From Actinomycetota bacterium (lineage in GTDB: Bacteria; Actinomycetota; Acidimicrobiia; Acidimicrobiales; Aldehydirespiratoraceae), in contig JAPOHW010000011.1 of the NCBI GenBank assembly GCA_029979265.1, positions 62,001 to 126,000 of the forward strand: a stretch of DNA of 64,000 bases, read 5' to 3'. Made by a program: the position numbers and the translations under genes. Each line of letters begins with the position of its first letter. Position 1 is the stretch's first letter. The notes under the pieces are model-generated. The model saw nothing but the letters and a program-made list of their open reading frames with translations. It was not told where the DNA came from and made no database searches. Below are positions 16,874 through 25,586 of this stretch, piece by piece.

Positions 16874-17392
16874 TCAGTCGGTGGCGCCGGATCCCGGCTG
16901 ATCGTCGTCTCGGGCGTCGTAGGTCGCCTCACCGATATCGATCACCTGACCGCTACGGAACCCACCACCGGGGTTGAACCCGGGGCCGAAGCCGAACGAT
17001 CCCGTTGCAGCTCCCCCCGTCGTTGTCGTCCGAATCCGATTGCCGTAGCGCGCCATCGACCAGGACCGCGCAACCACACGAGTCGGTGGGAACAGCAGGA
17101 GCAGGCTCACGGCGTCGGTGATGAAGCCAGGAGTGAGCATCAGGGCACCACCAACAGCGATGAGAACACCGTCGACGAGTTCTTTGCTGGGAAGCGACCC
17201 CTCGGCCAGGCGCTGTTCGACACGACGAATGGTTCCGAGGCCCTGCTGCTTCACCATCCATGCCCCGACGACGGAAACGACGATGACGAGAGAGATGGCG
17301 TTCAGCCACCCGATTCCGCCTGCAACCTGGGTCAGCACCCAGATCTCGAGGATCGGGACAACGATGAACGAAACCGCCAAGATGCGAAACAT
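16874..17392 (-). CDS. fxsA: FxsA family membrane protein
   Basis: The 172-residue protein has FIVVPILEIWVLTQVAGGIG and a second hydrophobic segment with GALMLTPGFITDAVSLLLL, the two conserved parts of FxsA, followed by a glycine-rich, charged cytoplasmic tail. FxsA in E. coli relieves phage T7 exclusion; its normal role is unknown. A TACGCT box (minus strand, 17402-17407) ends nine bases before ATG 17392. It is divergent from selA with 65 bases between. Confidence 0.9.
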   Translation of the reverse strand: MFRILAVSFIVVPILEIWVLTQVAGGIGWLNAISLVIVVSVVGAWMVKQQGLGTIRRVEQRLAEGSLPSKELVDGVLIAVGGALMLTPGFITDAVSLLLLFPPTRVVARSWSMARYGNRIRTTTTGGAATGSFGFGPGFNPGGGFRSGQVIDIGEATYDARDDDQPGSGATD

Positions 17393-17445
17393 GCGCCACT
17401 CAGCGTACGACGAATCGCGAACGGCGAGATGGGCGACGCGACTTC

Positions 17446-17451
17446 TAAGCT
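17446..17451 (+). promoter_or_regulatory. -10 box of selA-selB
   Basis: TAAGCT ends six bases before GTG 17458, a leaderless start for the sel operon. Confidence 0.5.
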
Positions 17452-17457
17452 GCCGAC

Positions 17458-18735
17458 GTGCCTACCCCCGGTCCAGCCGACCGTCCACCCTCCGTCGACA
17501 CGCTTGCCCGGTCGATCGCCGACGTCGGCCTGCCGCACCCGATGCTGGTCGATGCGGCCCGGACTGCCATCGCGAACAGAGATCCCGAGTCGGCCCGTGC
17601 CCTCGCAATCGCTGCACGTCGTCGAATGTTGCGACCCGTGATCAACGCAACCGGCACGATCCTGCACACCAACCTCGGCCGGGCACCACTGGCCGTCCAC
17701 CAGGACGAGCGCTACACCAACCTCGAACTCGACCTGACCAACGGTGAGCGCGGGAGCCGAATGGCCACGGCCGGTGATCTCATCGCCAAGGCATGTGGCG
17801 CCGAGAAGGCGATCATCGTGAACAACTGCGCAGCTGCCGTTCTCCTCGTGCTCAGCGGCCTGGCCGACGGACGCGACGTCGTGGTCAGCCGCAGCGAACT
17901 GGTCGAGATCGGGGGTGGCTTTCGGATCCCCGATGTCATGGCCCGCAGCGGAGCCAACCTGATCGAAGTCGGCACGACCAACCGGACCCGAGTGGCCGAC
18001 TTCGCCGGAGCCGTGGAGGACCCCGCAACCGATGTCGGCGTGGTGTTGCACGTCCACCAGTCGAACTACAAGATCGTCGGTTTCACCGAGGCCCCGACCA
18101 TTGCCGAACTCGCCGGGCTCGATGCGCCGCTCGTGGCCGACATCGGTTCCGGACTTCTCGACAGCCGTTGCCCCTGGCTGAAGGGAGGACCACCGGGTTG
18201 GCTCGCCGAGGAACCCGCCGCCCGCCAGACACTCGCCGCCGGGGCCGGTCTCGTTGCCTTTTCCGGTGACAAACTCTTCGGCGGACCGCAGGCCGGCATC
18301 ATCGCCGGCGATGCCGAACTGGTCGACCGCTGCGCCAACCATCCCCTGGCACGAGCCCTCCGACCCGGAGATCTCGTCCTTGGTGCACTCCAGGACACCG
18401 CTCTCGCCTACCTGCGCGAAGACGGTGATGCCATCCCGTTCTGGCGAATGGCCACCCTCACTGTCGCCGAACTGCGCGTTCGTGCGAACGCCTTCGAGGC
18501 CGCAGGTGTCGGTGACATCGCCGACGTAACGTCGACCCCGGGTGGTGGCACCCTTCCCGGCGTGGAGATCGACTCGATCGGCATCGCTCGGGTCGGCGAC
18601 CATCGCGACGCGCTGCGCAATCGTTCCCGGCCGGTGATCGCCCGAGTCGACGACGACACGACGTACATCGACCTGCGCACCGTGCACCCCGACGATGACG
18701 GCAACGTCATCGAGGCGTTGCGTTCGCTCGACTGA
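17458..18735 (+). CDS. selA: L-seryl-tRNA(Sec) selenium transferase
   Basis: The 425-residue PLP enzyme converts seryl-tRNA(Sec) to selenocysteyl-tRNA(Sec) with selenophosphate. Conserved features are INATGTILHTNLGRAPL, NNCAAAVLLVLSGLA, EIGGGFRIPDVM, TTNRTR, VADIGSGLLD and the PLP lysine in FSGDKLFGGPQAGI (Lys 272). At 425 residues it is slightly shorter than the E. coli enzyme. GTG 17458 lies six bases after a -10 box. Its TGA stop overlaps the selB ATG by one base. The selenium donor enzyme SelD is not in the window. Confidence 0.97.
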   Translation: MPTPGPADRPPSVDTLARSIADVGLPHPMLVDAARTAIANRDPESARALAIAARRRMLRPVINATGTILHTNLGRAPLAVHQDERYTNLELDLTNGERGSRMATAGDLIAKACGAEKAIIVNNCAAAVLLVLSGLADGRDVVVSRSELVEIGGGFRIPDVMARSGANLIEVGTTNRTRVADFAGAVEDPATDVGVVLHVHQSNYKIVGFTEAPTIAELAGLDAPLVADIGSGLLDSRCPWLKGGPPGWLAEEPAARQTLAAGAGLVAFSGDKLFGGPQAGIIAGDAELVDRCANHPLARALRPGDLVLGALQDTALAYLREDGDAIPFWRMATLTVAELRVRANAFEAAGVGDIADVTSTPGGGTLPGVEIDSIGIARVGDHRDALRNRSRPVIARVDDDTTYIDLRTVHPDDDGNVIEALRSLD

Positions 18736-20453
18736 TGCATGTCGTCGCCACCGCCGGACATGTCGACCACGGCAAGTCGACCCTCGTCACCGCCCTCACC
18801 GGGACAGACCCCGACCGACTCGAGGAGGAAAAGACACGAGGCCTCACGATCGATCTCGGGTTCGCCGGTGCAACGCTGCCGTCGGGTCGTGGCATCTCGT
18901 TCATCGACGTACCGGGCCACGTTCGATTCCTCAAAAACATGCTCGCAGGCGTCGGCGGAGTCGATGCGTGCCTGTTCGTCGTTGCGGCCACCGAGGGTTG
19001 GAAGCCGCAGTCCGAGGAGCACCTTCGGATCCTGAGTCTGCTCGGGATCCAGCGCGGCGTGATCGCACTCACCAAGATCGGTCAGGCCGATGATGATCTC
19101 GTCGAACTGGCCGAGATGGAGATCGCAGAGCGGACCGAGGGCACCTTTCTGGCCGATGCCGAGGTCGTGCCAGTCGACGCGGTCGATGGCGTGGGTCTGC
19201 GCAGCCTGACGGAGGCGATCGACCGGTTGCTCGACGTCACGCCGACCGCAGCCGACCGCAAACAGCCTCGACTCTGGGTCGACCGGGTGTTCGCCGCCAA
19301 AGGGGCGGGAACCGTGGTGACCGGGACACTCGCCGGCGGCATGCTCCGGGTCGACGACGAACTGATCGTGCTCCCTCACGGCCATGCGGTCCGAATTCGT
19401 GCGCTGCAGAGCCACTACGCCGATCGCACGAAGGTCGGTCCTGGAAATCGTGTTGCCGCAAACCTGTCAGGGGTTTCGTACGATCTCCTCTCGAGGGGTG
19501 ACGTGCTCGTGCGGCGCAGCGACTGGCACGTGACCCGACGGGTCGATGCCTCACTCCACGTGCTCGACTCGCTCGACCGACCGGTCACCAGACGCGGAGC
19601 CCACCTCGCCTACATCGGCTCGGGGGAACATCCTGTGCGGGTCCGCGTGCTCGGTCCCGATGCGATCGACCCGGGAGCCACGGGCGCTATTCGACTTCAT
19701 CTCCCGATCGACTTGCCGCTCGTGCCCGGCGACCGCTTCATCCTTCGCGAGTCCGGGCAGGGTGTGACGCTGGGTGGTGGCGAGATCCTCGACGTTGATC
19801 CCCTGGTCGCGGCGGCGAGAGCCACACCCGACCGGGATGTCGACCGCGTGGTCCGAGAGCGCGGCAAAGTGGAGGTCGAGCATCTCCGCCGCCTCACCGG
19901 CGAGCACCTCGAGCCGACGGTCGGGAAGTGGGTGGTGGACCCTGACCTCCTTGCGGTCGAAACGGATCGGCTCCGAACCGAGGTCGCCGATGCAGGCCCA
20001 CTCGGACTCGACCTCGCTCGGGTCGACGACTTCGGACGAGCAGTGCTGGAAACGCTCACCGATCTGGTGATCGACGGGGGCCATGTTCGTTCAGTAGCCA
20101 CGGGTGACGCGCTTGCCGAAAGCGATCTCGTCGCCCGCTTCGCAGCTGATCCCTTCAATCCACCCGACCCTGTACCACGTGAGGCGGCAGAGATCCGCGA
20201 ACTCGTCCGACGCGGCGACTTGATTTCGCAGTCCGGCGTCGTCTTCGCTGCCTCCGCGGTCGACGAGGCCGCACGGGTCGTCGCTCGACTGCTTGCCGAT
20301 CAGCCCGACGGCATCACGGTGGCCGAGGCTCGAGATGCGTGGGGCACGACCCGCAAGTTCGCCATTCCCCTGATCACCCGACTCGACGAGACAGGGGTGA
20401 CCCGCCGTCGCGACGACCTTCGCATCGCTGGACCACGGCTCCCCGAGATCTGA
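18735..20453 (+). CDS. selB: Selenocysteine-specific elongation factor
   Basis: The 572-residue protein carries the SelB GTPase domain: AGHVDHGKST, the G2 segment EKTRGLTIDLGFA, DVPGHVRFLKNML and TKIGQADD. Beta-barrel domains follow (about 170-340) and then winged-helix repeats (about 350-570), which in this family bind the SECIS hairpin in the mRNA. It delivers selenocysteyl-tRNA to in-frame UGA codons. It is coupled to selA by a one-base overlap. The G4 element TKIG departs from NKxD but SelB proteins commonly vary there. Together with the tRNA at 2039 it shows a working selenocysteine system. Confidence 0.97.
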   Translation: MHVVATAGHVDHGKSTLVTALTGTDPDRLEEEKTRGLTIDLGFAGATLPSGRGISFIDVPGHVRFLKNMLAGVGGVDACLFVVAATEGWKPQSEEHLRILSLLGIQRGVIALTKIGQADDDLVELAEMEIAERTEGTFLADAEVVPVDAVDGVGLRSLTEAIDRLLDVTPTAADRKQPRLWVDRVFAAKGAGTVVTGTLAGGMLRVDDELIVLPHGHAVRIRALQSHYADRTKVGPGNRVAANLSGVSYDLLSRGDVLVRRSDWHVTRRVDASLHVLDSLDRPVTRRGAHLAYIGSGEHPVRVRVLGPDAIDPGATGAIRLHLPIDLPLVPGDRFILRESGQGVTLGGGEILDVDPLVAAARATPDRDVDRVVRERGKVEVEHLRRLTGEHLEPTVGKWVVDPDLLAVETDRLRTEVADAGPLGLDLARVDDFGRAVLETLTDLVIDGGHVRSVATGDALAESDLVARFAADPFNPPDPVPREAAEIRELVRRGDLISQSGVVFAASAVDEAARVVARLLADQPDGITVAEARDAWGTTRKFAIPLITRLDETGVTRRRDDLRIAGPRLPEI

Positions 20454-20464
20454 CGAAACGCTGG

Positions 20465-20520
20465 ACAGAACCGTTCAGACAGAACCGTTCAGACAGTGCT
20501 GTTCAGACAGTGCTGAGGCT
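20465..20520. repeat. Four tandem 14-bp repeats at the selB/whiB junction
   Basis: ACAGAACCGTTCAG occurs at 20465-20478 and again, identical, at 20479-20492. A variant ACAGTGCTGTTCAG (20493-20506) and a further partial ACAGTGCTGAGGCT (20507-20520) follow. The array begins 12 bases after the selB stop and runs into the last codons of whiB, which encode STV and stop. Confidence 0.8.
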
Positions 20521-20757
20521 GCGGCGCTCGGCTTCGGAGAGCCCACCCCAGATCCCGTGCTGCTCACGGATCTGCAAGGCGTAGTCGAGGCATTCCGACT
20601 GGACAGGGCACGTCTTGCAGATGGCCTTCGCGGAGGCTTCACGAAAGCGCTTTTCGTCACGCCGTTCGGGTGCAGGCGGAGGGAAGAACACCGAGGCTTG
20701 CGGGCCCCGACAGGCTGCCCGAAACTGCCACTCCACCTGGTTGGTGCTGCTCGCCAT
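20503..20757 (-). CDS. WhiB-family Fe-S transcription factor
   Basis: The 84-residue protein has the four [4Fe-4S] cysteines of WhiB proteins (C16, C47, C50, C56; ICKTCPVQSEC) and the G(I/V)WGG turn (GIWGG at 68-72) followed by a basic segment. WhiB proteins bind the sigma factor and respond to NO or redox. ATG 20757 has a GGGAG ribosome site. The start is much shorter than the full open frame, but family length is 80-100 residues. Its place beside nfeD and paired ArsA-like ATPases recalls the mycobacterial whiB4 region. The last codons lie in a tandem repeat. Confidence 0.95.
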   Translation of the reverse strand: MASSTNQVEWQFRAACRGPQASVFFPPPAPERRDEKRFREASAKAICKTCPVQSECLDYALQIREQHGIWGGLSEAERRSLSTV

Positions 20758-20887
20758 GGAAACTCCCGAGTACTGGGCAACTACATAGCAGACGCCGTAC
20801 TCGGACCACAAACGAACCCGGTAGCGGTTGGGTCGTCGCACTCCCGGTGGCAGCACCGGCATGAACGACACGAAGATGGCGCTCTGT

Positions 20888-22291
20888 TCAGCTCTCTGGC
20901 GCGGGCTCGTTCTCGTCGATGCGGTTGCGGTGTTCGCGATAATCGCGGGCGCCGCCCTCCTCGGGCTCGATCTCGAGGTACAACCCCTCGATGGCCACGA
21001 CCCGAACAGGGTCACCAGCGGCGATGGGGGTCGTGCGGTTGACCCTGGCCCTCCACGGAGCGCCGTCGACCAACACGACGCCTTCCTTCTTGATGTCCTC
21101 AGCCGCTTCGCCCATCGACCCGACCATCCATTCGCGGCCGATGGTCGGGGTCCCGAATCGGGTGCGAATCATGGCTGGCATGCCAGAGATCATCGAAAGC
21201 GACATCCCGACGATGCCGGCGAGCAGGGTGATGATCGAAATCCCCAAGCCATCGAAGAGAAACAGCGAACCGATGATCAGGCAGATCGTCGCGATCACCG
21301 ACCACGCCTGGGAAACCCCCGTCTGGACGTCGACCGCATATCCGAGCATCGCAATCACCAGCAGCGCAACCGCCCACGGACGGGTCGGGAGCACGTCGAG
21401 GCCGTAGCAGCCCAGAATGAAGCAACCCGCCCCGAGCACACCGGCGATACCGACGCCTGCCGTGTAGAGCTCGAAGATCAGCAGACCGGCCCCGATGAGA
21501 AACAACAGGTAGGTCATGGGTGGGCTGGCGAAGGTGTGCATCCAGCCGTCGAAGAGCGGAAGCTTCCAGAAGCGGATACTGGAGACGGGCACTCGAACCG
21601 CTTCGTCACCGGAAGTGTCGACCTCCGACTCGAAACCAGGCAGGTCCAGCACGAAAAAGGCAATGGTCGGCGAGTCACGATCGGCGAGGTCGAACTCACG
21701 GACCGAGTTCTCGTCGACCGTGCGATCACGCAGCGTTTCGGCGACCGCCAGAAACTGCTCGGAGAGCAGTTTCTCGTCGATCACCAGTTCGCCGATGTTG
21801 CCGTAACTCGAGCCGACCGACACGGCGAGTTCATCGGTTGCTGCCAGCAGTTGGGCGACCTTGCCGTGGGCTGCTGCACCTGACGGGCCAACCCATGCAT
21901 AGATCGGGAGTTCAGCATCGTGAATACGCCGGGCGAGCGCGTCGAGGCGTTCATCGCTGATCACGGCGTCGGTGCTGTTGACCTGAAGGACGAGGCCGGC
22001 GGAGCCGGCCCGTTCCGTCTCGTCGATGAGCCGCTCGAGGTAATCGGCGACGATGTCGTCGAGCAGACCCGACATCTGGAAGACGTCGAACACGCTCGGA
22101 TCAAGGGAGTCCTGTGCCAACCCGATCGGGGCCGAGTGTGCCCGCGCCGGGTTCGTCAGCGACAACAGCCCGATCAGAACTGCCACAAAGGCGGCCGATA
22201 GGGTGATTCGACGTCGCCGCAACGGCGAACGGGCCCCCGAGCCGACTGACGGGCCCGAGGAGGCAGATGGATCCCGGTCGTTTCTTCGCAT
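20888..22291 (-). CDS. NfeD-family membrane protein with ClpP-like domain
   Basis: The 467-residue protein has an N-terminal signal-type helix, a ClpP-fold NfeD domain (about 50-230), a set of hydrophobic helices (about 270-380) and a C-terminal OB fold (about 400-450). NfeD proteins work with membrane-organising stomatin-like partners. In active ClpP-like members a serine sits in an ASAG-type turn after GPSG; here the segment reads GPSGAAAHGKVAQL, so the nucleophile seems lost. The start is uncertain: ATG 22291 overlaps the divergent ATPase gene by 25 bases, and an even longer start exists at 22354. Confidence 0.8.
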   Translation of the reverse strand: MRRNDRDPSASSGPSVGSGARSPLRRRRITLSAAFVAVLIGLLSLTNPARAHSAPIGLAQDSLDPSVFDVFQMSGLLDDIVADYLERLIDETERAGSAGLVLQVNSTDAVISDERLDALARRIHDAELPIYAWVGPSGAAAHGKVAQLLAATDELAVSVGSSYGNIGELVIDEKLLSEQFLAVAETLRDRTVDENSVREFDLADRDSPTIAFFVLDLPGFESEVDTSGDEAVRVPVSSIRFWKLPLFDGWMHTFASPPMTYLLFLIGAGLLIFELYTAGVGIAGVLGAGCFILGCYGLDVLPTRPWAVALLVIAMLGYAVDVQTGVSQAWSVIATICLIIGSLFLFDGLGISIITLLAGIVGMSLSMISGMPAMIRTRFGTPTIGREWMVGSMGEAAEDIKKEGVVLVDGAPWRARVNRTTPIAAGDPVRVVAIEGLYLEIEPEEGGARDYREHRNRIDENEPAPES

Positions 22292-23226
22292 CGTCGCGAG
22301 TCCTGATCGTGGCGGGGAAAGGTGGAGTGGGCAAGACGGTGACCGCGGCGACAATCGCCTCGGCTGCGTCGAGGTCCGGGCGTTCCGTTCTCCTCGTGGA
22401 GGTCGCAGGTCGCTCGGCGTCGGCTCCGATCTTCGGAGTCGAACCTCAAGGCTACGAGCAAGTCACCGCAGTCGACGAGGCGGAGCACAGTGATCCGCCG
22501 AGCGGCCGGATCATGCTTCGGTCGATCACGCCCGATCAGGCGCTGGTGGAGTGGCTCACCACCCACGGTTTCAAGGGCATCGTGACCCGCATGGCGTCAT
22601 CCGGCATCCTCGAGGTGGTCGCCACGGCCACGCCCGGAATCAAGGATCTGCTCGTACTCGGTCGCATCAAGGCACTCGAGAGCGAGGGAGCGTTCGACCT
22701 CATCGTCGTCGATGCGCCCGCTGCGGGTCATGCGCTCGGCTTTCTCCGTTCCCCCGCAGGCGTGCGGGACGCGGCCCGCACCGGGACGATCCATCGTCAA
22801 GCGGTCGAGGTGCTCGAGCTGATCTCTGATCCGGCTCGATGCCAGGTGGTCCTGGTCACGATCCCGGAGGAGACGCCGGTGAACGAACTCATCGAGACGT
22901 CGTTTGCGATCGAAGACGAGATGGGCGTGCGACTCGGGCCGGTCGTGGTGAACAGCGTGCTCCCCACCGTCGATGGGCTCGACGTCGATCTTTCATCGCT
23001 CGACGTCTCCGACACGGAACGGAATGCCTTACAGATGGCGGTCACTTTTCGAGTTGGGCGGTCTGCGCTGCAAGACGAACAACTCACTCGGCTCGGCTCC
23101 GAACTTCCCCTCGAGCAGCTCCGACTGCCGCAGTTGTTCAGCACCACCGTCGGTCCCGACGAGCTGTCGGTACTCACCGATGCGTTGCTTGCGGAGATCG
23201 AGGCGCTGCCGGAGGTCGACTCGTGA
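22267..23226 (+). CDS. ArsA/Get3-like ATPase, first of a pair
   Basis: The 319-residue protein has the deviant Walker A AGKGGVGKTVTAATIA and the switch segment LIVVDAPAAGHALGF. It belongs to the ArsA/Get3 group. In mycobacteria the corresponding pair (Rv3679-Rv3680) forms a complex and lies next to whiB4; the order here is similar. ATG 22267 has a GAGGAGG ribosome site very close upstream. The stop overlaps the second ATPase gene by four bases (GTGA). Arsenite transport is unlikely, as no arsB or arsR is nearby. Confidence 0.9.
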   Translation: MDPGRFFASSRVLIVAGKGGVGKTVTAATIASAASRSGRSVLLVEVAGRSASAPIFGVEPQGYEQVTAVDEAEHSDPPSGRIMLRSITPDQALVEWLTTHGFKGIVTRMASSGILEVVATATPGIKDLLVLGRIKALESEGAFDLIVVDAPAAGHALGFLRSPAGVRDAARTGTIHRQAVEVLELISDPARCQVVLVTIPEETPVNELIETSFAIEDEMGVRLGPVVVNSVLPTVDGLDVDLSSLDVSDTERNALQMAVTFRVGRSALQDEQLTRLGSELPLEQLRLPQLFSTTVGPDELSVLTDALLAEIEALPEVDS

Positions 23227-24302
23227 ACGCTCCTTCCTGTGCCGAACTGCTTGCGCAACGGCAGGTCGTCATCGTCTGCGGGACCGGTGGCGTCGGCAAG
23301 ACCACCACCTCGGCTGCCATCGCTCTTGCCGCGGCCGAGGCCGGCCGACGCGCTGTGGTCGTCACGATCGACCCGGCGAAGCGCTTGGCCGATGCGCTCG
23401 GGGTCAGCCGACTCGACAACACCCCGACGGTGATCGATGGACCGTGGCCAGGCTTGCTCGGTGCACTCATGCTCGACACCAAGTCGACGTTCGACGAGGT
23501 CGTTCGGCGAAATGCAACCGATGACGACCAGGCCGAGCGGATCCTGTCGAGCCGCTTCTACCGAAACGTCTCGGGCACGCTTTCCGGGACACAGGACTAC
23601 ATGGCGGTCGAGAAGCTCGCCGAGCTGCACGCCGACGGCGACTGGGACCTGGTGGTGGTCGACACGCCACCGACCCGCGACGCCCTCGCGTTTCTCGAGG
23701 CTCCCCAGATGCTCTCGCGGCTGCTCGACAATCCGATCTACAAGCTGATCACCGCCGGCAATCGCGGTGTGCTCGGGGTGGCGAACAGGGCGGCACAGAC
23801 GGTTGTGCGCCAACTCGCCCGTGTCGTCGGGGCTCATGTGGTCGACGAGGCAGTTGCGTTCTTTCAATCGTTCGACGGGATGGAACGGGGGTTCAAGGAA
23901 CGAGCCGAGGCAACCCTCGCCCTCATGGGTGACGAGCGCACCGCATTCGTTCTGGTGGCGTCACCGCGCCGCGACACCCTCGACGAGGCGCGCTATTTCT
24001 TGGACCGAATCCGCCGCGCCGATCTCGATGCAGCCGCCGTGATCGTCAACCGGATGCTCCCGAGGACCGGGCTGTCGGTGACGCAGGCGCAGACCCTTCA
24101 CACCTCGTTGGCCGACTCCGGTGGAGGCGGTGCCGCACAAGCCTTGCTCGACCTCACCACCGCAGGCGAGGCGGACGACGATCGGGTCGCTGATCTCTCC
24201 AGGGCCGCACCGAACGCGGTGCTTGCCACGGTGCCAATGTTGGCCGACGACATCCACGACATCGATGGGCTTCGTGTCATCGCCGAACTGTTGACCCGCT
24301 GA
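23223..24302 (+). CDS. ArsA/Get3-like ATPase, second of a pair
   Basis: The 359-residue partner has CGTGGVGKTTTSAAIALAA as P-loop, then IDPAKRLADALG and LVVVDTPPTRDALAFLEAP. The GTG start at 23223 overlaps the previous stop (GTGA), so the two are coupled and probably form a heteromer like the mycobacterial BagA/BagB pair. A C-terminal hydrophobic client groove as in Get3 cannot be judged from sequence alone. A hairpin follows at 24309-24326. Confidence 0.9.
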   Translation: MNAPSCAELLAQRQVVIVCGTGGVGKTTTSAAIALAAAEAGRRAVVVTIDPAKRLADALGVSRLDNTPTVIDGPWPGLLGALMLDTKSTFDEVVRRNATDDDQAERILSSRFYRNVSGTLSGTQDYMAVEKLAELHADGDWDLVVVDTPPTRDALAFLEAPQMLSRLLDNPIYKLITAGNRGVLGVANRAAQTVVRQLARVVGAHVVDEAVAFFQSFDGMERGFKERAEATLALMGDERTAFVLVASPRRDTLDEARYFLDRIRRADLDAAAVIVNRMLPRTGLSVTQAQTLHTSLADSGGGGAAQALLDLTTAGEADDDRVADLSRAAPNAVLATVPMLADDIHDIDGLRVIAELLTR

Positions 24303-24308
24303 GCCGAA

Positions 24309-24326
24309 CGGTCGGTCCGCCGACCG
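24309..24326. terminator. Hairpin between convergent genes
   Basis: CGGTCGG (24309-24315), loop TCCG, and CCGACCG (24320-24326) form a perfect 7-bp stem between the ATPase pair and the lipoprotein hydrolase. Confidence 0.6.
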
Positions 24327-24350
24327 GGCGCGGCGGCGCAGTTCGCTGCC

Positions 24351-25586
24351 CTAGCGCTCGAACCAGATCAGATCTTCGGGAAGCGCGTGGGTCTGCGACG
24401 AGATCATTTCGTCACGTCCGAACACCGAATCGAGGAACCGCACTGCGAGCGTGTTGGTCAGTTCCTTGACCCGCTCGGGGCTCATCGTCGGTGGCGAACA
24501 GGTTGTGTCGGCCCACGCCCGCAGAAACTCGACGACCAGTTCGTTTGCATCCGGGCGCTCGGCGACCTCGTCGAGGTAGTCGCACACGTCACTGAACGAC
24601 GCATGGGCGGCATCGACGAACTCGGCCCGGTAGGCCGTTGTCGAGACGCTTGCGCCCCACAGTGCAGTCACGTTCGGGTCGATCGGGGTCGACTGGTCGG
24701 CCGTGCCGACCAGGATCAGCATGGGCTGGTCGATGCGAGCGAAGTCCTCGTCGGAAAAGAAGCGTGACGCCGGCGCAAGCGGGATGATCGCATCGACTCG
24801 CTCGTCGGCCGCGACGGTGCCACCCTCCAGTTCGATCCCTGCTGCCACCGCAAGCGCGGTGTAGCCGCCGAAGCTGTGACCGGCGACAGCGACCGACTCC
24901 GGGTCGACGATGTCGACCCAGCCCTTCGTCTCGGGGTCATCGGCTGCCGTCATCGCATCGATCACGGCGATCACGTCCAGCGGTCGGTTGAGAGCGATCG
25001 TCTCGAGCTCGTCCTGGGTGCCCAGCACCTGTTCGACTGCGGTATTGCCGGTGTGGTCGGGGGCGACCACCACATAGCCGTGACCAGCCAGCGTCTCGGT
25101 GAAATCGGAATGGTTGAAACGAAGTCCTCCAGAGCCGTGGGAGTACACGACAAGGGGGAAGCGGCCCGGCGCTGCATCGGCCGCCGCCGCGGAGACGGCA
25201 CGGGGCGATTCGTAGTAGTCGCCGGTGATGAACGAGTAGCGATGGGGGGCGACCTCGTCGTCAGCTCGACCGACCGGGAACCAGATCTCGACAGTCAGGG
25301 GACGCGCCCGAGTCTCGTCGGTGACGATGATCGTGGCGACCCCGACCTGGTAGTCACCGCTGCCCACATACTCGACCGGCTCCAGGGGTGCGGCGGTGGT
25401 CGTCGTAGTGGTCGTCACTGCAGCAGGCGAAGAGGTGGTCGACGCGGACGCGAGCGTGGAAGTGGTCGACGCAACCGTGGTTGTCGTCGTCACCAACGCG
25501 GCGGTCTGCTCACCGCTGCCGCCGCACGACACGGCGGCAAGGGCGAGAACGATCAGAAAGGAGAAACGTCGTCGCATCGAGGACAT
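24351..25586 (-). CDS. Alpha/beta-hydrolase lipoprotein
   Basis: The 411-residue protein has a lipoprotein signal (RRRFSFLIVLALAAVSCGG with the lipobox cysteine), then a threonine/alanine-rich linker of about 50 residues, as in surface enzymes. The hydrolase domain shows VVYSHGSGG, the nucleophile elbow GHSFGGYTAL, an acid in LVGTADQ and the histidine in DAAHASFSD. It resembles dienelactone-hydrolase and PAF-acetylhydrolase type esterases. It starts right after the dioxygenase stop (no gap), so it is the second gene of that operon; a later ATG at 25577 is possible. The substrate is unknown. Confidence 0.85.
   Translation of the reverse strand: MSSMRRRFSFLIVLALAAVSCGGSGEQTAALVTTTTTVASTTSTLASASTTSSPAAVTTTTTTTAAPLEPVEYVGSGDYQVGVATIIVTDETRARPLTVEIWFPVGRADDEVAPHRYSFITGDYYESPRAVSAAAADAAPGRFPLVVYSHGSGGLRFNHSDFTETLAGHGYVVVAPDHTGNTAVEQVLGTQDELETIALNRPLDVIAVIDAMTAADDPETKGWVDIVDPESVAVAGHSFGGYTALAVAAGIELEGGTVAADERVDAIIPLAPASRFFSDEDFARIDQPMLILVGTADQSTPIDPNVTALWGASVSTTAYRAEFVDAAHASFSDVCDYLDEVAERPDANELVVEFLRAWADTTCSPPTMSPERVKELTNTLAVRFLDSVFGRDEMISSQTHALPEDLIWFER

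Noticed and set aside
22267-24302. Arsenite-export ATPases
   Set aside because: The P-loops are ArsA-like, but no arsB, arsR, arsC or arsD is nearby, and the paired, WhiB-linked arrangement fits the mycobacterial Get3-like pair better.
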